A stretch of 64,000 bases of DNA from Protea cynaroides (GCA_028583415.1 CM053267.1:17403583-17467582); one strand, 5' to 3'; positions 11,213 through 25,259 are shown, counted from the stretch's first letter. Translations and numbers: made by a program. Notes: generated from the letters alone by a model not told the origin.

Positions 11213-13383
11213 TATCACACCCCAATTCTGCACCAACCAGAATGATGTGATAAATCGTCAATAAACCAACGGTTCAACCAGGATCTCGAATAGGCTATGC
11301 CCACGTTGTTAAACCAAAACACATTCTACATTAATCAGAGGTAATAAAGTAAATAGCGGAAGTCTTACAGATAATTAACTGAGGTCTAGTCATGATAAAT
11401 AATTAATATTTTATTTATCTTCAAGTAACCAAAACATAATTTAATACATATTACAATATCCAAATATGGAAATTAAACACTAAGCGTATCCATAGTTGAA
11501 ACGCTAGCTTAATGAACCATGTTCGTCCTCCACAGCTTGCTCATCATAGCCACCACATGTTCATATGTTGGCGTGTCGACATAATCTTTAATCATAATAC
11601 CTGCAACATCAGAAACTAAAAAGAATTATGCACGCGAGGATCAGCTCCCCAACTTGAGCTCAGTGAAAAAACAAAACAATGCAACAAACATATGCATGCA
11701 TTCAATTCATATCTGTGGTTTGGTATATAAGTTTACAATGTGCTATAGAAAGGTTCGGTGGCCGCCTCACCTCTATACACGAATGTGTGAATCCGCCCAA
11801 AGGTTAACGTTTATTATCGTCTCACATGCACTCACTATGGAATAGAGATGGAGCTAAAGTGCTTAGGACCGTATCGTATCACACTTCCCCTGATACTCTA
11901 CCCATACCAACACGTAAGCCCCAGCTGGTGAGGGCTTGCAAACTGGGCTCGCAACTAACCAATCCTAATGTCAAACAGTGTACCTATGGCCTAACCCAGT
12001 GTCCCTCAATACGTCCATAGAGATAGAGCTAAGGCCCCCCAACAGAGTCGAAGACTACATGGTCCGAGACCACCTCCCCTGATACCCTACGACGTAATAG
12101 TTCTGCTAAGGTAATGGCGATACGACGATGTCAGTGGACAAGACTTGAGTAGAGATAGAACTAGAGTCTAGTGACCAGGCTGAACCACAATGCCACATTC
12201 CCCCCTGATACTTCACTCGCATCAAGCACATTAACCACACACATACATTCACATGTCTATTTCTAGCATCATCATCATCATCGTCATGTTATTAACAAAA
12301 GAGAATTAAATATGCATGAACATTAATAGCAGGAATATTGGATGACATGTTGAATGCACATTACAAGCGTACACGCATAAAATCAGTCATGGCATTGGAC
12401 TAAAGAAAATAAAAACAGTTTATTATTAGCCAATTAGTTTAGGTCTTGTTCCCTCACCTTTGCTTGAGTGTAAATCCTCTTTCAGGCTCTAAGAATCACC
12501 TTTATATCAATAGAAAAACCTAACAAGTTGATAGATTTTAATTAGAATTCATTTCGACAATTTTAGCCTTGCTGTTAAGCACGGGTCGCAGGTAGGGTAG
12601 CAGTTTTCTACGACCCCAGGGTATAGGTTCGATGCTAGGGTCGGATGTTCCATCGACCCTAGGTGCGACCACAGCTTTCCTGGACTTCTCGAAAGCTAGG
12701 GGTCGATCCTGTGGTCTCGTACGATCGATTCCCAATCGACCCTACGTGCGACCGCACGTGGTTTGAGTCGACCTTTTCATTCTACAGTCTAATTCTTTCA
12801 TGTTTGGGTCCTTTGGCTTACTTTTATAGTCCATTCTATGATTGTTCTTTGGCTCAAGACTCCAAGTTACTCACTTTTCATAGTTTTCCATGATTTCCAT
12901 TGGAATTCATCCATGGATGAATGGTATTAGGATTTCTCCTAACCTAACTTCATCATAATCTATTCTAAGCTTACAATTCAGATAAGGATTGAGGTTCATA
13001 CCTTCTGTAGTCTGAGTTTCAAAGATTTCTCTGAGCTTCTTCTTCTTCCTTAGCCTTTTTTTCAAGTTTTCCTTCTCTTCTTCTCTTCCTTCTTTTCTCT
13101 TTCTCTCACTTTTAATTAGGGTTCTAAAAGGAGTGAAAGAGGCTTAGGGACGTCCTATTTATAGAGGAAAATCTCTCAAAATAAGTCTCATTGAGTTTAG
13201 GAAATGTCCAAATTGAAATTAGAAAAGTTTCCTAATTTTCGGTTCGTGCTGTTTTTGCAGTTTTCCTACGGTCGATGCTAGGGGGTCGATGAGGAGGTCG
13301 GACAATTCGAGACCCCTACGACTCCACGACCAAAAGTCATGGGTTGGACTTCTTTTGAGGTGGGGGTCGACCCTACCTGTTTA
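11213..13383 (-). repeat. Element A 5' LTR, part 1 (interrupted by element B)
   Basis: Homologous to 3401 onward. Its 3' terminal dinucleotide has mutated from CA to TA on the element strand (TATCACACCCC at 11213 where 3401 has TGTCACACCCC). TATA box on the minus strand at 13163-13156. The LTR is cut at 13383 by element B; GTTTA at 13379-13383 is one copy of B's target duplication. The LTR resumes at 46541. Confidence 0.92.
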
Positions 13384-14705
13384 TGTAAGACCCGTATCAA
13401 ATTAACCCGGTCTTACCACCTTGAACTAGGTTTACCCATCATGGACGAGATGAATGGACCAAGGGCGTGAAGAAGATTGTGATCCCAGGTATCAAATCGA
13501 TCCAAAAATACTTAATTTAAAGGGAGGGTCGCATACCAAGCAAGGGAGGGTCGGACCCCCCAAGACAGAAAGTCAGACCCCATATTTTATAGAGGGGGTC
13601 GGACACTTTAGGAAACTAGGGGTCGACGGGATCATCGACCCCCTCATCGACCCCCAGTTGCCGCCAGAAACTGAAATTAGGAAAGTTTTTAAATTTCGAT
13701 TGGATTCCTTCCAAATCTTAATGGGACTTAGTTTAGGAGTTTCCACCCTATAAATAGAACGTCCCTAAGCCTCTTTCACTCCTTTTACAACCCTAATTGA
13801 ATTAAGAGAAAGAGAAGAGAAGGAAGAGAAGAAGAAGTGAAGCATGGGAGAGAAGAAAAAGCAAAAAGGAGAAGAGTTGTAGAGAAGGAGTATTCTTCTC
13901 AGGTATGGATACTAATTCCATGAATTTCTACAGACCTTAGGTTAGATAAGGATGAGAGTGTGATCTCGGAGCCCCCACAACCCAGGTTAGGATTCCAGAA
14001 ACCCATGAGGGCTATATAGGGGGACATGGTTCTGACCATGGAATGTATGTTGAATAGAGACACGAAGGGCAAAAGGAGGAAACCCCATAGGGGGGTTGCA
14101 CGGGGGTCGATGACCATCCGACCCTATGTGACCTCGGCATCGACCCCCCGGGGTTCGGAAGTCCAGAATTGGGAGGGTCGCACCAGGGGTCGGTCATAAC
14201 TCAGACCCTACCTCCGACCCCCAGTTAACAGAATGGTTTTAAAAATTAGAATAAATTCTAATTAAATTTTATCGACTTTGTTAAGTCTTCTAGCAATATA
14301 ATAGCAATATAAAGGTGATTCTAAAGCTTGGAAGAGTATCTATTAGCAAGCTAAGGTGAGGGAACAAGACCTAAACTAATTGGTTAATAATAAACTACTT
14401 TTATTTACTTGAGTCTAATGCCATGCTTGATTCTATGTGAATATGCTTGTAATGTGCATTCAACATGTCATCCAATATTTCTGCTATTATTGCTCATGCA
14501 TATTTAATTTTGTTTATTTATAACATGGTGATGGTGATTGATGCTAGGAATAGGCATGTGGGTGTTTGTGTGTGGTTAGTGTGCTTGATGTGAGTAGGGC
14601 ATCAGGGGAGGTGTTATGCGGTGTTTGATCCGGGCACTTTAGCTCTATCTCTATCTCAAGTCTTGTGCATTAGCATCGTCGTATCGCCGTTACCTTAGCA
14701 GAACT
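13384..14705 (+). repeat. Element B 5' LTR, part 1
   Basis: Matches 44276 onward. Contains the TATA box TATAAATA at 13749-13756, preceded by GGGTCG/CGACCC clusters (13533-13660) and followed by a purine-rich GAAGAGAAGAAG stretch (13801-13890). A second GGTCG cluster lies at 14095-14225. Relative to the 3' LTR it has a deletion of roughly 70 bp near 13975-14040. It stops at 14705, where element C begins. Confidence 0.92.
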
Positions 14706-15664
14706 TGTAAGCACCCCATTTTTGCCACCCTCGGCATAAGTGAACCAATATGGCAGGTTTCTGACCTTTAACCCAAAGATTTGTAATTCTCCACTGATCC
14801 CCACAGTAGGGTCATGGGCTATTATCTGCATAGATGCATAGGTCATGGAATTATCTTCGAAACGATACCGGAATTGCTCAATTCCGGTATCAAATGAGGA
14901 AGATACGACCATTTTAGTCGAATGATACATATAAGGGAGGTTTCCGAAATTGTCATAAATAATCCCGGGGGCTTTCATGCAAATTATCGTAAGTTGGATT
15001 GTTTGAATTTCAAATCATCATATCTTGATCATCCGACATCGGATTCGGGATGGTTCCAAGACCATTATTCTTCATTCATGATGTTCTACAAAGTGGACGT
15101 AAAAAAAATCCCGGGTAGAAGTCACCAGTGGGTCCCATGCAAACTTGCATGCAAAATGATCGGCAAAACTTCAAAGCTTCATATCTTTCCCGTTCTACCT
15201 CGGATTCGGGCGATTTCGGTCTCATTATGTTCCATTTTTAGTGCTCTACAAAGTGGACGTAAAATATTTTCGGTAAAAGCCTCGAAGGATCTCATGCGAG
15301 AATGGTCGGCCAAATTATCGATAATTGGTCGCTTAAACTTCAAAAATTCATAAGTTGACCATTTTACTTCCAAATGAGGTGATTCGAGTTCCTATATTCC
15401 TCATTTTTAATGTTCTACAAAATGAGCATAAAAAAATTTGGAATAGAGGCCATCAAAAAAATTCCATACGGGATAACAGCGGGAATGACCCGTGAAATGA
15501 CAAGGAGAAGAAACCCGGTTAATTCCAATCGGTCCAAGTCAACTCGGTTCAAACCGGTTTTGGTCCAACCTAGCTCAACCCATATCGGTTGTCAACCTAA
15601 GTCAGTCTCAACCCATTTCGAATCAGTTCATCTATGTGCACGATATTTATATTATATATATATA

Positions 15665-15756
<92 letters not shown>

Positions 15757-18700
15757 ATGTATGTATGTTATTAAATATATGTGTATATATGTATATAATA
15801 TATATTATTGTATGTAAATGATAATCCAAAAGATTTTGAGAAAAAAAGGAAAAGAGGGGAGAGAGAAACGTGAAAGTGAAGGGGGATTTTGGTTTTGGAG
15901 ATAATCCAAAAGATTTTTGAAAAAAAAGGAAAGGGGGAGAGAAAAAACGTGGAAGAGAAGGGGATTTAGGGTTTTGAGATAATCCAAAAAGATTTTGAGA
16001 AGAAAAAGGAAAGAGGGAGAGAAAACGTGAAAGAGAAGGGGATTTAGGGTTTTGAGATAATCCAAAAGATTTTTGAGGAAAAAAAGGAAAGAGGGGGGGG
16101 GAAAAACGTGGAAGAGAGGGGATTTAGGGTTTTGAGATAATCCAAAAGATTTTGAGAAGAAAAGGAAAGGGGGGAGAGAGAAAACGTGAAAGAGAGGGGA
16201 TTTAGGGTTTTGAGATAATCCAAAAGATCTTGAGAAAAAAAAAGGAAAGAGAGAGGAATAGAAAAAAAAAAAAAAAAAAAAAAAGGGGGAAAAATATTCC
16301 CCTTCACGTTTTCTAGAAAGAAAACGTGAAAGAGAGAGAGGAGAAAGAAAGAAGGAAAAAAAGGAAGGAAAGAAAAAGGAAAAAAAAAAAAATTTTTTAG
16401 AAAAAAGGATCTTCTAGAAAATGAGTGAAACATTATAAATAGGCAAGAGGAGGATCCTTTTTTTCTAGAGCAGAGAGAGGGAAACGTGGGTGAGAGAGAG
16501 AAACGTGAGTGAGAGAGAGAAAAGCGTGAGAGAGGAAGAAAGAAAGAGAGAGAAAAGAGAAAAGAAAGAAAAGAGAAGAAGGGAAAGAGAGAAAGAGAAG
16601 AGAGAAAGAAGCGAGAAGAGAGGAAAAGGAGGATTCACATTCAAAGGGGATTGATACAACCCCCAATCACCCTTCATCAACGGTTTCGCTCGATTTGAGC
16701 CCAAGGTTAGTACTCTAAACAAATTTAGAGGTCGTTATAATGCCCGAATGCCGATTTTGCTTGAAAAAGGCTAATTTTCATGAAATCTCAATCATGAATG
16801 CTCTATTACATGCTTGTTAATGTTAGGATGCCTATGTCTAACATTTTTCATGAATGATAATTTGTCTAAGCTATTCAATGATGAATTTTTGATTGATATA
16901 CAATGATGTTTGATGTTTTTTGTAAATTTCATAAAGTGATTTTCTGATCTGAAAATTCCAGATTTAGGGTTCAAACTTAGGACGTACATCATATGTATTT
17001 TTCTAAGATTTTGAAGCCCAAAATTTTATGGGAGTCTCTCTGATATGATAGAAGACTACCCTAAAAATTTCGTTCCATTTGGAATTGGGGAAATATATCA
17101 AACAATTTGTCTTTGACATTGCTATTTTTCTCGGATGTAATGCAATCCTCCATCGGAAAGTCTCTAGACAAAGACTTTATGGCCATAATCAGAAATTCCA
17201 CTTAACATGAACTTTTTAGACATGAAAGTCTTCTAAAAAATGGCACTGGTTTCATATTTTTTCCATTTTTTGTTGAATTGATATCAATTTTTAAGTGCAT
17301 AAAGCTTTGATTTCAGATCTGTCATGATGTGCTGATTTGCATGATTGAAAAGAGTCATTTTTCACAAAGAAAATATACTGTTTTAACTTGTTTTTCTTAA
17401 TGAAATTTTAGATCAGATAGTTATCTACATAGACATATGTCTGTATTTAATTTTCATTAAGAATAGGATTTTATTTGGAATTTATGGTGCAACTGGTCAA
17501 AAATCTGGAACAGACCTGACCGGTGTATTTGCCTGTACTTGGGGAATGTTTTCGACCTGCCTATGGTCTCTTTTAGGAATAGCTTCCTTGAGACAAAATG
17601 TTGGCCTCTGAGTCTTCTTTCCAGGGATATATTTTAAGAATTTTTTGAGTAAGTACAGTGCCCTATGTGCCCATTTTGGTCCAGCCGACAAAGCTGTCAT
17701 CTTGCTGCGTGTTCCATCATGTTTTGATTGATTCTCATATGCTTTGGTTGTTTCTCACATGCCATATTTGATGCTATGCTATGTTCGGATGCTCGTATGC
17801 ATACACTGCCATAATTGGAATGATCACATTGCCATAATTGAAATAATCACATTGCCATGATTGGAATGATACACATGTTTATTGCCATATTTGTCTGCTA
17901 CACTTGCTCACATGCTATATTAAATGCTTATTGTCACAATTAGGGTAGAAAACCCTAAAAAATGGAAAGAAAATAACATTTAGGGTAGAAAACCCTAAGA
18001 TGGAAAGAAAATAATAATTAGGGTAGAAAACCCTAAAATGGGAAGAATATAACAATTAGGGTAGAAAACCCTAAAAAATGGAAATAAAATAATAATTAGG
18101 GTAGAAAACCCTAAAATGGAAAAGAATGTAACAATTAGGGTAGAAAACCCTAAAAATAGAAATAAAATAATAATTAGGGTATAAAACCCTAAAATGGAAA
18201 GGAATGTAACAATTAGGGTAGAAAACCCTAAAAATAGAAAGAAAATAATAATTAGGGTAGAAAACCCTAAAATGGAAAAGAAAATAACATTTAGGGTAGA
18301 AAACCCTAAAAATGGAAAGGAAAATAAGCAATTAGGGTAGAAAACCCTAAAATGGAAAGAAAATAACAATTAGGGTAGAAAATCCTAAAAAATGGAAAGA
18401 AAATAGCAATTAGGGTAGAAAACCCTAAAAATGGAAATAAAATTACAATTAGGGTAAAAAACCCTAAAATGGAAAGAAAGTAGCAATTAGGGTAGAAAAT
18501 CCTAAAAAATGGAAATAAAATTATAATTAGGGTAGAAAACCCTAAATATGAAAAGAAATAGCAATTAGGATCTTGCCATGCTTAGAATATAGCATACTAG
18601 ATCATGCCATGTAGGCTCTTGCCTTATTTGCAATACATGCCATATTTGAAAGATTTTTAAACAATCTTACTGTATGTGAATTTCTTGTCATAAATGTTTT

Positions 18701-19979
18701 ATGTGCCATATTTAGATAGAATATTCTACTTTTTTGGCAATAACTTATTTTATGCAACACCCTAGTCAAACTGCCATATCTGCACACTTCTAGAAGACAA
18801 TCTAGGCGTGGGGACGTGCATTTAGGCACCCACATTCTTGGGAAGGGCATAATGGGAATAATAAAACCTTAATAAAGAAAGAGAATTCTTTGCCAAACCT
18901 TCCAAAATTAGAATTCAGAATGAAAAGGGTAATTTAGGACGATTTGCCCCTCGGCAAACCCTAAACCTAGGAGGTCTAAACCCTAAACCTAGAATAGGTT
19001 CTAAACCCTAAACCTAGAATAGGTTCTAAACCCTAAACCTAGAATAGGTTCTCAATCATTAACCTAAAAGGGGTTATCCAAACCTTAGTCCACTTGGACT
19101 ATCCATAGATCCTCTAGGATACTTACCCATATTTTTACCCAAATAGGGTTATCCATCCCGAACTACGCGGATTCTGATTCCTAGGGCAAACCCTAGGATA
19201 CGTAGGCTATTTGGGAGAAACCCAAATTCGGATCCACATCTTAGTCCACTTGGACTATCCATAGATCCACTAGGATATTTATCCAAACCTTAGTCCACTC
19301 GGACTATCCATAGATCCACTAGGATATCCCCCATATTTTAACCCAAATAGGGTTATCCACACCTTAGTCCACTTGGACTATCCATAGATCCACTAGGATA
19401 TTTATCCACATCTTAGTCCACTTGGACTATCCATAAATCCACTAGGACATTATCCATATTTCAACCCAAATAGGGTTATTCTTAGATCCACTAGGACTAT
19501 CTATCAGTCCACATGGACTATCCAGATCCTAACCCATAGGATTTCTCAGCCTTTCAAGCATAAATTTCAACTTGAACAAAGAACTTAATCATGCACAAGC
19601 ATAAATCACATCCATAAACTTTAATCACACCTGAACTACGATGGTGAACCTGATTTTCGGAATAATTCCGTGATACGTAGGCAATCTGATGGATACGGAT
19701 TCGGTTCAATGATATCAAACCCCTTGGTTTGGTTTGGGTTAGCAAATAGAGTCTAGCATAGGAAAGGTATAGGAGACCGATTTCGATCGGGCGGTTTGGG
19801 TGCCTAACCCCTTCCCATAACCGTAACCTGACGCTTACCCAATCTCTGATGGACCAGAATTCCAATCTAAGGGTCATGAGTCAATCGAAGTCTTACCTTG
19901 GGGTGAGATTTCACATTTCTAAGGTCCTAGACCTAAATCTAGGTGGCGACTTCTAAAGATTTCCATCTTTGTCCTCACA
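14706..19979 (+). repeat. Element C 5' LTR (5274 bp) with internal repeat arrays
   Basis: Starts TGTAAGCACCCC, ends TCCTCACA. In order: a unique region; (TA)n at about 15651-15748; five to six ~75-bp units containing AGATAATCCAAAAGATTTTG and GGATTTAGGGTTTTGA (15820-16240); purine-rich runs; TATA box TATAAATA (16434-16441) with GA-rich downstream sequence (16470-16640); a unique region; 16 copies of a ~38-bp hairpin unit (17937-18560); CCCTAAACCTAGAATAGGTT units (18958-19060); and CTTAGTCCACTTGGACTATC units (19085-19520). No coding sequence. Confidence 0.92.
17937..18560 (+). repeat. Tandem array of telomere-like hairpin units in C LTR1
   Basis: About 16 units of 37-40 bp, each containing TTAGGGTAGAAAACCCTAA, a 7-bp inverted repeat of the plant telomere-like word separated by AGAAA. 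The AT-rich linkers tend to alternate between a longer (CCCTAAAAA-TGGAAA) and a shorter (CCCTAAAATGGAAA) form, suggesting a ~77-bp dimer as the amplification unit. Confidence 0.9.
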
Positions 19980-21220
19980 GTGGCGACTCCGCTGGGGATA
20001 TAAATGTCAAACTCCTAAATGAGAACTTTCCTTGTGTGAATTGGATGCTAGATTTTCGGGATACTATATTTATGCTTGTATATTATTGCTTTGGGGGGGA
20101 ATGGGTTCGGTCACACATTCGTGCGAGTAGCCGAACCGGGTCCCATGCATATGGGGCAGCCCGCTAGGCGAAACACACGGCCTTGGCCTGTACTTTGTGA
20201 GACCACGACCGGTGAGCGGCCTCTAACGGCGTTTCTTGGGTCCGCCGGGAATGCGTTATGCTACTCCGCGTCGCTTGGATCCTTGCAACATAGTATATAA
20301 AGGGATTGGGGGCCCATTATTCATCGAGCATTCGGTGATAGGTTACCCCATCCTTGTCAAGGTGGCCTTTTCTGTCCTAACCCAGTTGTAGCCCAATGTT
20401 TGTTATTTTTTGGTTCATCCCTGAACCGACCCGGTAAAATCGGTTTAACCATGACATCCATGTTCGGGGCGTCGAAGTTCTGCCCGTTTTTGTCCTCGAT
20501 TGGTCAACATGTTAGATTCTACACGATGAGCATCTTGAACTCTCACCCATTGGGAGTATGAGGTATGTATACACCTGTTCTACATCATAGTAGACGGTCA
20601 CTATACACCCTCCATTAAGTAAGCTCGATGTGTCGAATCTCTCATTGTTAACACGTCGATTTCAAAAAACGAACAGAAAATCCCTGTCAAGACATAGATA
20701 CCATGGTCAAGAAGAAATTTACTAGTTTGTTCATCTATGAACCGCTTTTGCTAACCATCCCTAATAAGGACGACGGATTAATATATCCATTTCAATTTTA
20801 TCGAATTCGGTAATCCAATTGGCCGGACCTTGGTACCGCGATTATCCATTTCGGAATCATGAGGTCCCAAGGCCGAACACATGGCTTAATCAAATTCAAT
20901 TAAATTGACTTGGATAATGTTTACCCAATCGCCCTTATGAGGGATCTAACTCTTGTTTGGTTGAGTCATCCTTGATTGTGCATGTGACTTCTTCCACTCC
21001 CCTAGATGTCTAGAATCTCAATATTCCTCCATTGGATTTCAATGCCTTTGGAAAAGAGAATCAAACTGCAACCATATCCACCCTTTTAGGGTGAGAGGCC
21101 CCTACAATTAGGGAATTGTCTTGATCTCCCACCTTGAGATCCATCCATATTATCTTTCCAAATGAATCAATGGAAGTCATGAATCTAGATCTTAATTGAA
21201 CATCAAATTTTATAAGAAAG
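19980..21220 (+). other. Element C internal region: primer site and leader
   Basis: Primer site at 19981-19998, then about 1.2 kb without repeats or recognisable coding sequence. ATATAAAGGGATTGGGGGCC (20293-20312) looks TATA-like but has no supporting context. Confidence 0.6.
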
Positions 21221-21224
21221 AAGG

Positions 21225-22860
21225 AAAGATTCAGCCCCTAGGCAAATCCAATCATAGTTCCCAATGCACCTTTGAATTAAGGAAAGATTCAGCCCCTAGG
21301 AAAATCCAATCACCATTCTCAATGCATCTCCGAATTAAGGAAAGATTCAGCCCCTAGGCAAATCCAATCATAGTTCTCAATGCACCCCTAAATTAAAGAG
21401 AGATTCAACCCCTTGGCTAATCCAATCATAGTTTTCAATTCATCTCTGAATTAAGGAAAGATTCAGCCCCTAGGCAAATCCAATCATAGTTCTCGATTCA
21501 CCTCGAATTAAGGAAAGATTCGGCCCCTAGGCAGATCCAATCATCATGTTCCGATTCACCTTTGAATTAAAGGAAAGATTCAGCCCCAGGCAAATTCAAT
21601 CATCGTTCCCGAGTTCATCTCGGAATTAAGAAATATTGCACCCTGGAGGCAAAAGATCCAATCACCATTTCCGGTTCATCTCGGGCGAAGAAAGGTTCAG
21701 CCCCTAGGCAGGTTCAATCATCATTTTTCCCGGTTCATCCAGAATTAAGGAAAGATTCAGCCCCTAGGCGGATTCAATTACATCCAGTTCATCTCGGAAT
21801 CAAAAAAATATTCAGCCCCTAGGCGGGTCCAACCACCATTTCTCGGTTCATCTCGAAGCGAAGAAAGGTTCAGCCCTAGGCGGAGTTCAATCATCATTTT
21901 GGTTCATCAGAATCAAGGAAATATTCAGCCCCTAGGCGGGTCCAACCACCATTTTCGGTTCGTCTCGGGCGAAGGAAAGGTTCAGCCCCTAGGCGGGGTC
22001 AATCATCATTTTGGTTCATCGAGAATTAAAAAGATTCAGCCCCTAAGGCGATTCAATTACATCCCAGTTCATCTCGGATAAAAAAAATATTCAGCCCCTA
22101 GGCGGGTCCAACCACCATTTCCTGGTTCGTCTCGGAGGCGAAGAAGATTCAGCCCCTAGGCGGGTCCAATCATCATTTCGGTTCATCCGAATTAAGGAAA
22201 GATTCAGCCCCTAGGCGGATTCAATCACATCCGGTTCATCTCAGAATCAAAGAAATATTCAGCCCTAGATTCAACCACCATTTCTGGTTCATCTCGGAAT
22301 TAAAGAGGGGTTTAACCTTTAGGCGGGTTCAATCATCACTCCCGGATCATGCTAAAATGAAGAAGGCATTCGGCCCCTAGGCTTTTTCACCCTTCGCCTC
22401 TGTTTAGGTTCCGATTCATGTCGGAACTAGGAAAAATTCCATTCATTTGAATTCAATTAGCCACTAGGCTTATCCAACCATCAACTTTGGTTAGGGTTCC
22501 GGTTCATGTCGAAACTAGGAAAAGTTCCATTCATTCAAATTTATTTAGCCCCTAGGCTTGTCCAACCATCAACTTTGGTTCGGGTTCGATTCATGTTGGA
22601 ATTAAGAAGAGTCTCATTCATCGGAATTCATTTAGCCACTAGGCTTATCCAACCATCAAGCGTGGTTCAAGTTCGATTCATGTTGGAACTAAGAAGAGTT
22701 CCATTCATTTGAATTTAATCAGCCCCTAGGCTTGTCCAACCGTCAACTCCGGTTCGGGTTACGATTCATGTCGGAACTAAGAAATGTTCCATTCATATGA
22801 ACTCAATGTGAGCATGAGTTAGCCTCTAGGCCTGTTCAATCATTACCTTTGGTCCATGTT
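21225..22860 (+). repeat. Element C internal tandem repeats, family 1
   Basis: Units of about 59-90 bp built on AAGATTCAGCCCCTAGGC, TCCAATCAT and GGTTCATCTCGGAAT, from 21225 to about 22330. They grade into a ~90-bp variant with TTCCATTCATTTGAATT, CTAGGCTTATCCAACCATCA and GATTCATGTCGGAACTA (22380-22860). Unit length varies through small deletions. No coding frame is maintained. Confidence 0.85.
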
Positions 22861-22889
22861 CCACTTCATAAAGGAATCAAAGAGAACTT

Positions 22890-23350
22890 CGGTCATTCCA
22901 TCATCTCTAGCAATTAGAGTCCAATCCATGATTGTCATCTTTGGCCTCTATCAATCGGAGCCCAACTCAAGCAATCCTTGCCTCTAGCAACTAGACGCCC
23001 AGTCCATGATCCCTATCGTCAATCTTGATCTCTATCAATCGGAGACCAATTCAAAATCAATCTTGATCTCTATCAATCGGAGGCCAATTCAAAATCAATC
23101 TTGATCTCTATCAATCGGAGACCAATTCAAAATCAATCTTGATCTCTATCAATCGGGCCAATTCAAAATCTCTGTCTCTCATCGGCCAATTCAAAATCAA
23201 TCTTGATCTCTATCAATCGGAGACCAATTCAAAATCAATCTTGATCTCTATCAATCGGGACCAATTCAAAGTCAATCTTGTCTCTATCAATCGGAGGCCG
23301 GCGATTCAAAATCAATCTCTGGCTCTATCAATTAGAGCCCGATCCATGTC
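22890..23350 (+). repeat. Element C internal tandem repeats, family 2
   Basis: About nine to ten units of ~37 bp containing CTTGATCTCTATCAATCGG and CCAATTCAAAATCAAT, some truncated. Confidence 0.85.
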
Positions 23351-23579
23351 TATCATAGCCCGGTGCTACAAGTTAGGATCGCTCGTCAGGAATGGCTAAC
23401 AAGAAGCATTCCCCATTGCTTGTCAATAAAGATCAATTCCAGATTTTGGAGTCATTAGGAAACCATGAACCTTCAGCTATGATAGTGCTATCCCATCATG
23501 GGCATTTCTGCCCCATTGGCCAGGGAAATGCTAGAATCCAAAGAGTTGCCCTCATATTTCTCATTATTCAAAGAGAGGA

Positions 23580-24110
23580 ATGGAATTTTCCCCAAGCGGT
23601 AGGGTAGACCAAAGATGAGATCCAATGTGCCCCAAGCAAGGATAAGAACGAGAATGGTCCAATGATGAAACCCTTAACCCATAAAGCGGGGCATGAACCA
23701 GTTGAACTTAGACCCAAATTGAGTGCGATCGATGAGGAAAGCCAATGACCCCCAAGCGGGGCATGAACCGGATTGACCTTGGTGGGTATGGTTCAATGAG
23801 GAAAGTCATGAGCCCTAAGCTGGTCATAAAACCGGTTGATTTTGGACCCAAATTGAATGCGGTCTAATGGGGCATGGACCAAATTGACCTTAGACCCAAA
23901 TTAAGAGTGGTCTAACAAAGAAATCCATTAAACCCCAAGCCAAGGTATAAACTAGTCTAATCTTGGACTCAAAATGGTGTAGTGCAATGGCGATACCCCT
24001 TGCTCCCCAAGCTGGGGCATAAGCCAAAATGATTTTGAATTCGGCTAGAAGTGGTCCATTGATGAATCCATTCGAACCCCAAAGCCGGGGCATGAACCGG
24101 AGTAACCTTG
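23580..24110 (+). repeat. Element C internal repeats, family 3
   Basis: Six to seven irregular units, about 60-100 bp, sharing CCCCAAGC(G)GGGCATGAACC and TTGACCTT(A/G)GACCCAAATT. The CCCCAAGC-GGGGC core is self-complementary. Confidence 0.75.
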
Positions 24111-24877
24111 TGCTTAAAAAGCAATAGTCCGGTTATGAATGGATCCCAAACTGAAAAAAAAGGGAAGAATTGTATGGAAAAGGTAGGTATCTTGCACCTA
24201 TTGATAGAGGGGCATGATGAGTCTTGCTATTAGAGATCCGAAGGAAGACTTATTCCCCAATGGCCGAAGGTGGTCGTCGAAGGCGTTATGCCCAAGCTGG
24301 GCCGCTTGGACGAACTAGTTGTTTCAACTTTCTATTATCGGTATTTGATAGGTCATCCATGTCGGGTCCAAGATCAATATGCTTGTTGACAAGTCTAGTC
24401 CAATCTGCCGTGCAAGTAAAAAGAAAATCACCCCGTTTGGGATTTCAAACTTCGTGCCTTGTCTCTTCCATACATTTCCTCCCGGGTTTCATACATCCTC
24501 CTATTCTACGTGCGTGATCAATTCGACTACGAAGATGATTGAAATGATGAGCCCTCTCTTGAACTTCTACGCCACCCGGCCTCTTGAGAAAGAAAGGTCC
24601 AACCCGTCCGGGAAAGCTTTAAATGATCAATCGGGAGACACAAGAGTAGTCTCAAGAAACATGTATTGGAGAAGCTGCCATTTGTTCTACTGTGAAAAGA
24701 TTCCAAGGAAAGCATTAAGATCAATCAAGGTCGGCCAATCGGTACAAATAAGTGGAGGACGGATGTGCCACTAAAAGGATAAAAATTTCAAAGTTCTTAC
24801 AAAATACATCATCTGCAAGCAAGAGATACATGATGAATGGTTAATCCCAAAATCAAAGAATGAGGTCATTGGAATAC

Positions 24878-24918
<41 letters not shown>

Positions 24919-25208
24919 CAAGCCTATGTTTTATCTACATCAATAATGGGAAGGCAGTCACATCGGATAGAAGGTGATGATTAACTTCAGGAGGACAGCA
25001 TACGGATTCACCATTCGGATAAAATCGAGATACTATATGGGGGCCAGGTCCAAATGCTCATAAATTTTATAGAAGATCGAGTGCTAGTTGGGGCAAAGGC
25101 GTTCTATCGATTGGAAATGTTTGGAAGAAGAAGATTCAAATCCAATATTGAAAGTCGGGATTCAATTTCGCGATCAAGCGAAGCCTTTGCATTATGTGGC
25201 CTTCGCAT

Positions 25209-25259
<51 letters not shown>

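Noticed and set aside
15410..15821. ORFs of 135 and 61 aa in the C LTR
   Set aside because: Mostly alternating Tyr-Ile from (TA)n; the same occurs in the other LTR.
16044..16722. Phe/Ser/Leu-rich minus-strand ORFs resembling signal or membrane peptides
   Set aside because: Translation of poly-purine tracts and 75-bp tandem repeats in an LTR.
17937..18560. True telomere or interstitial telomere tract
   Set aside because: TTAGGGT occurs once per ~38-bp unit in hairpin form, not as consecutive TTTAGGG; the array belongs to an LTR.
20293..20312. Promoter at ATATAAAGGG in element C's interior
   Set aside because: No downstream ORF or transcript start context; A/T-rich words like this are common.
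21225..23350. CRISPR-like repeat-spacer arrays
   Set aside because: Adjacent units are similar throughout with no unique spacers, and the context is a plant retroelement.
24379..24774. 131-aa ORF as a gene of element C
   Set aside because: No motif, no support from the paired strand, and surrounded by homopolymer-rich non-coding sequence.
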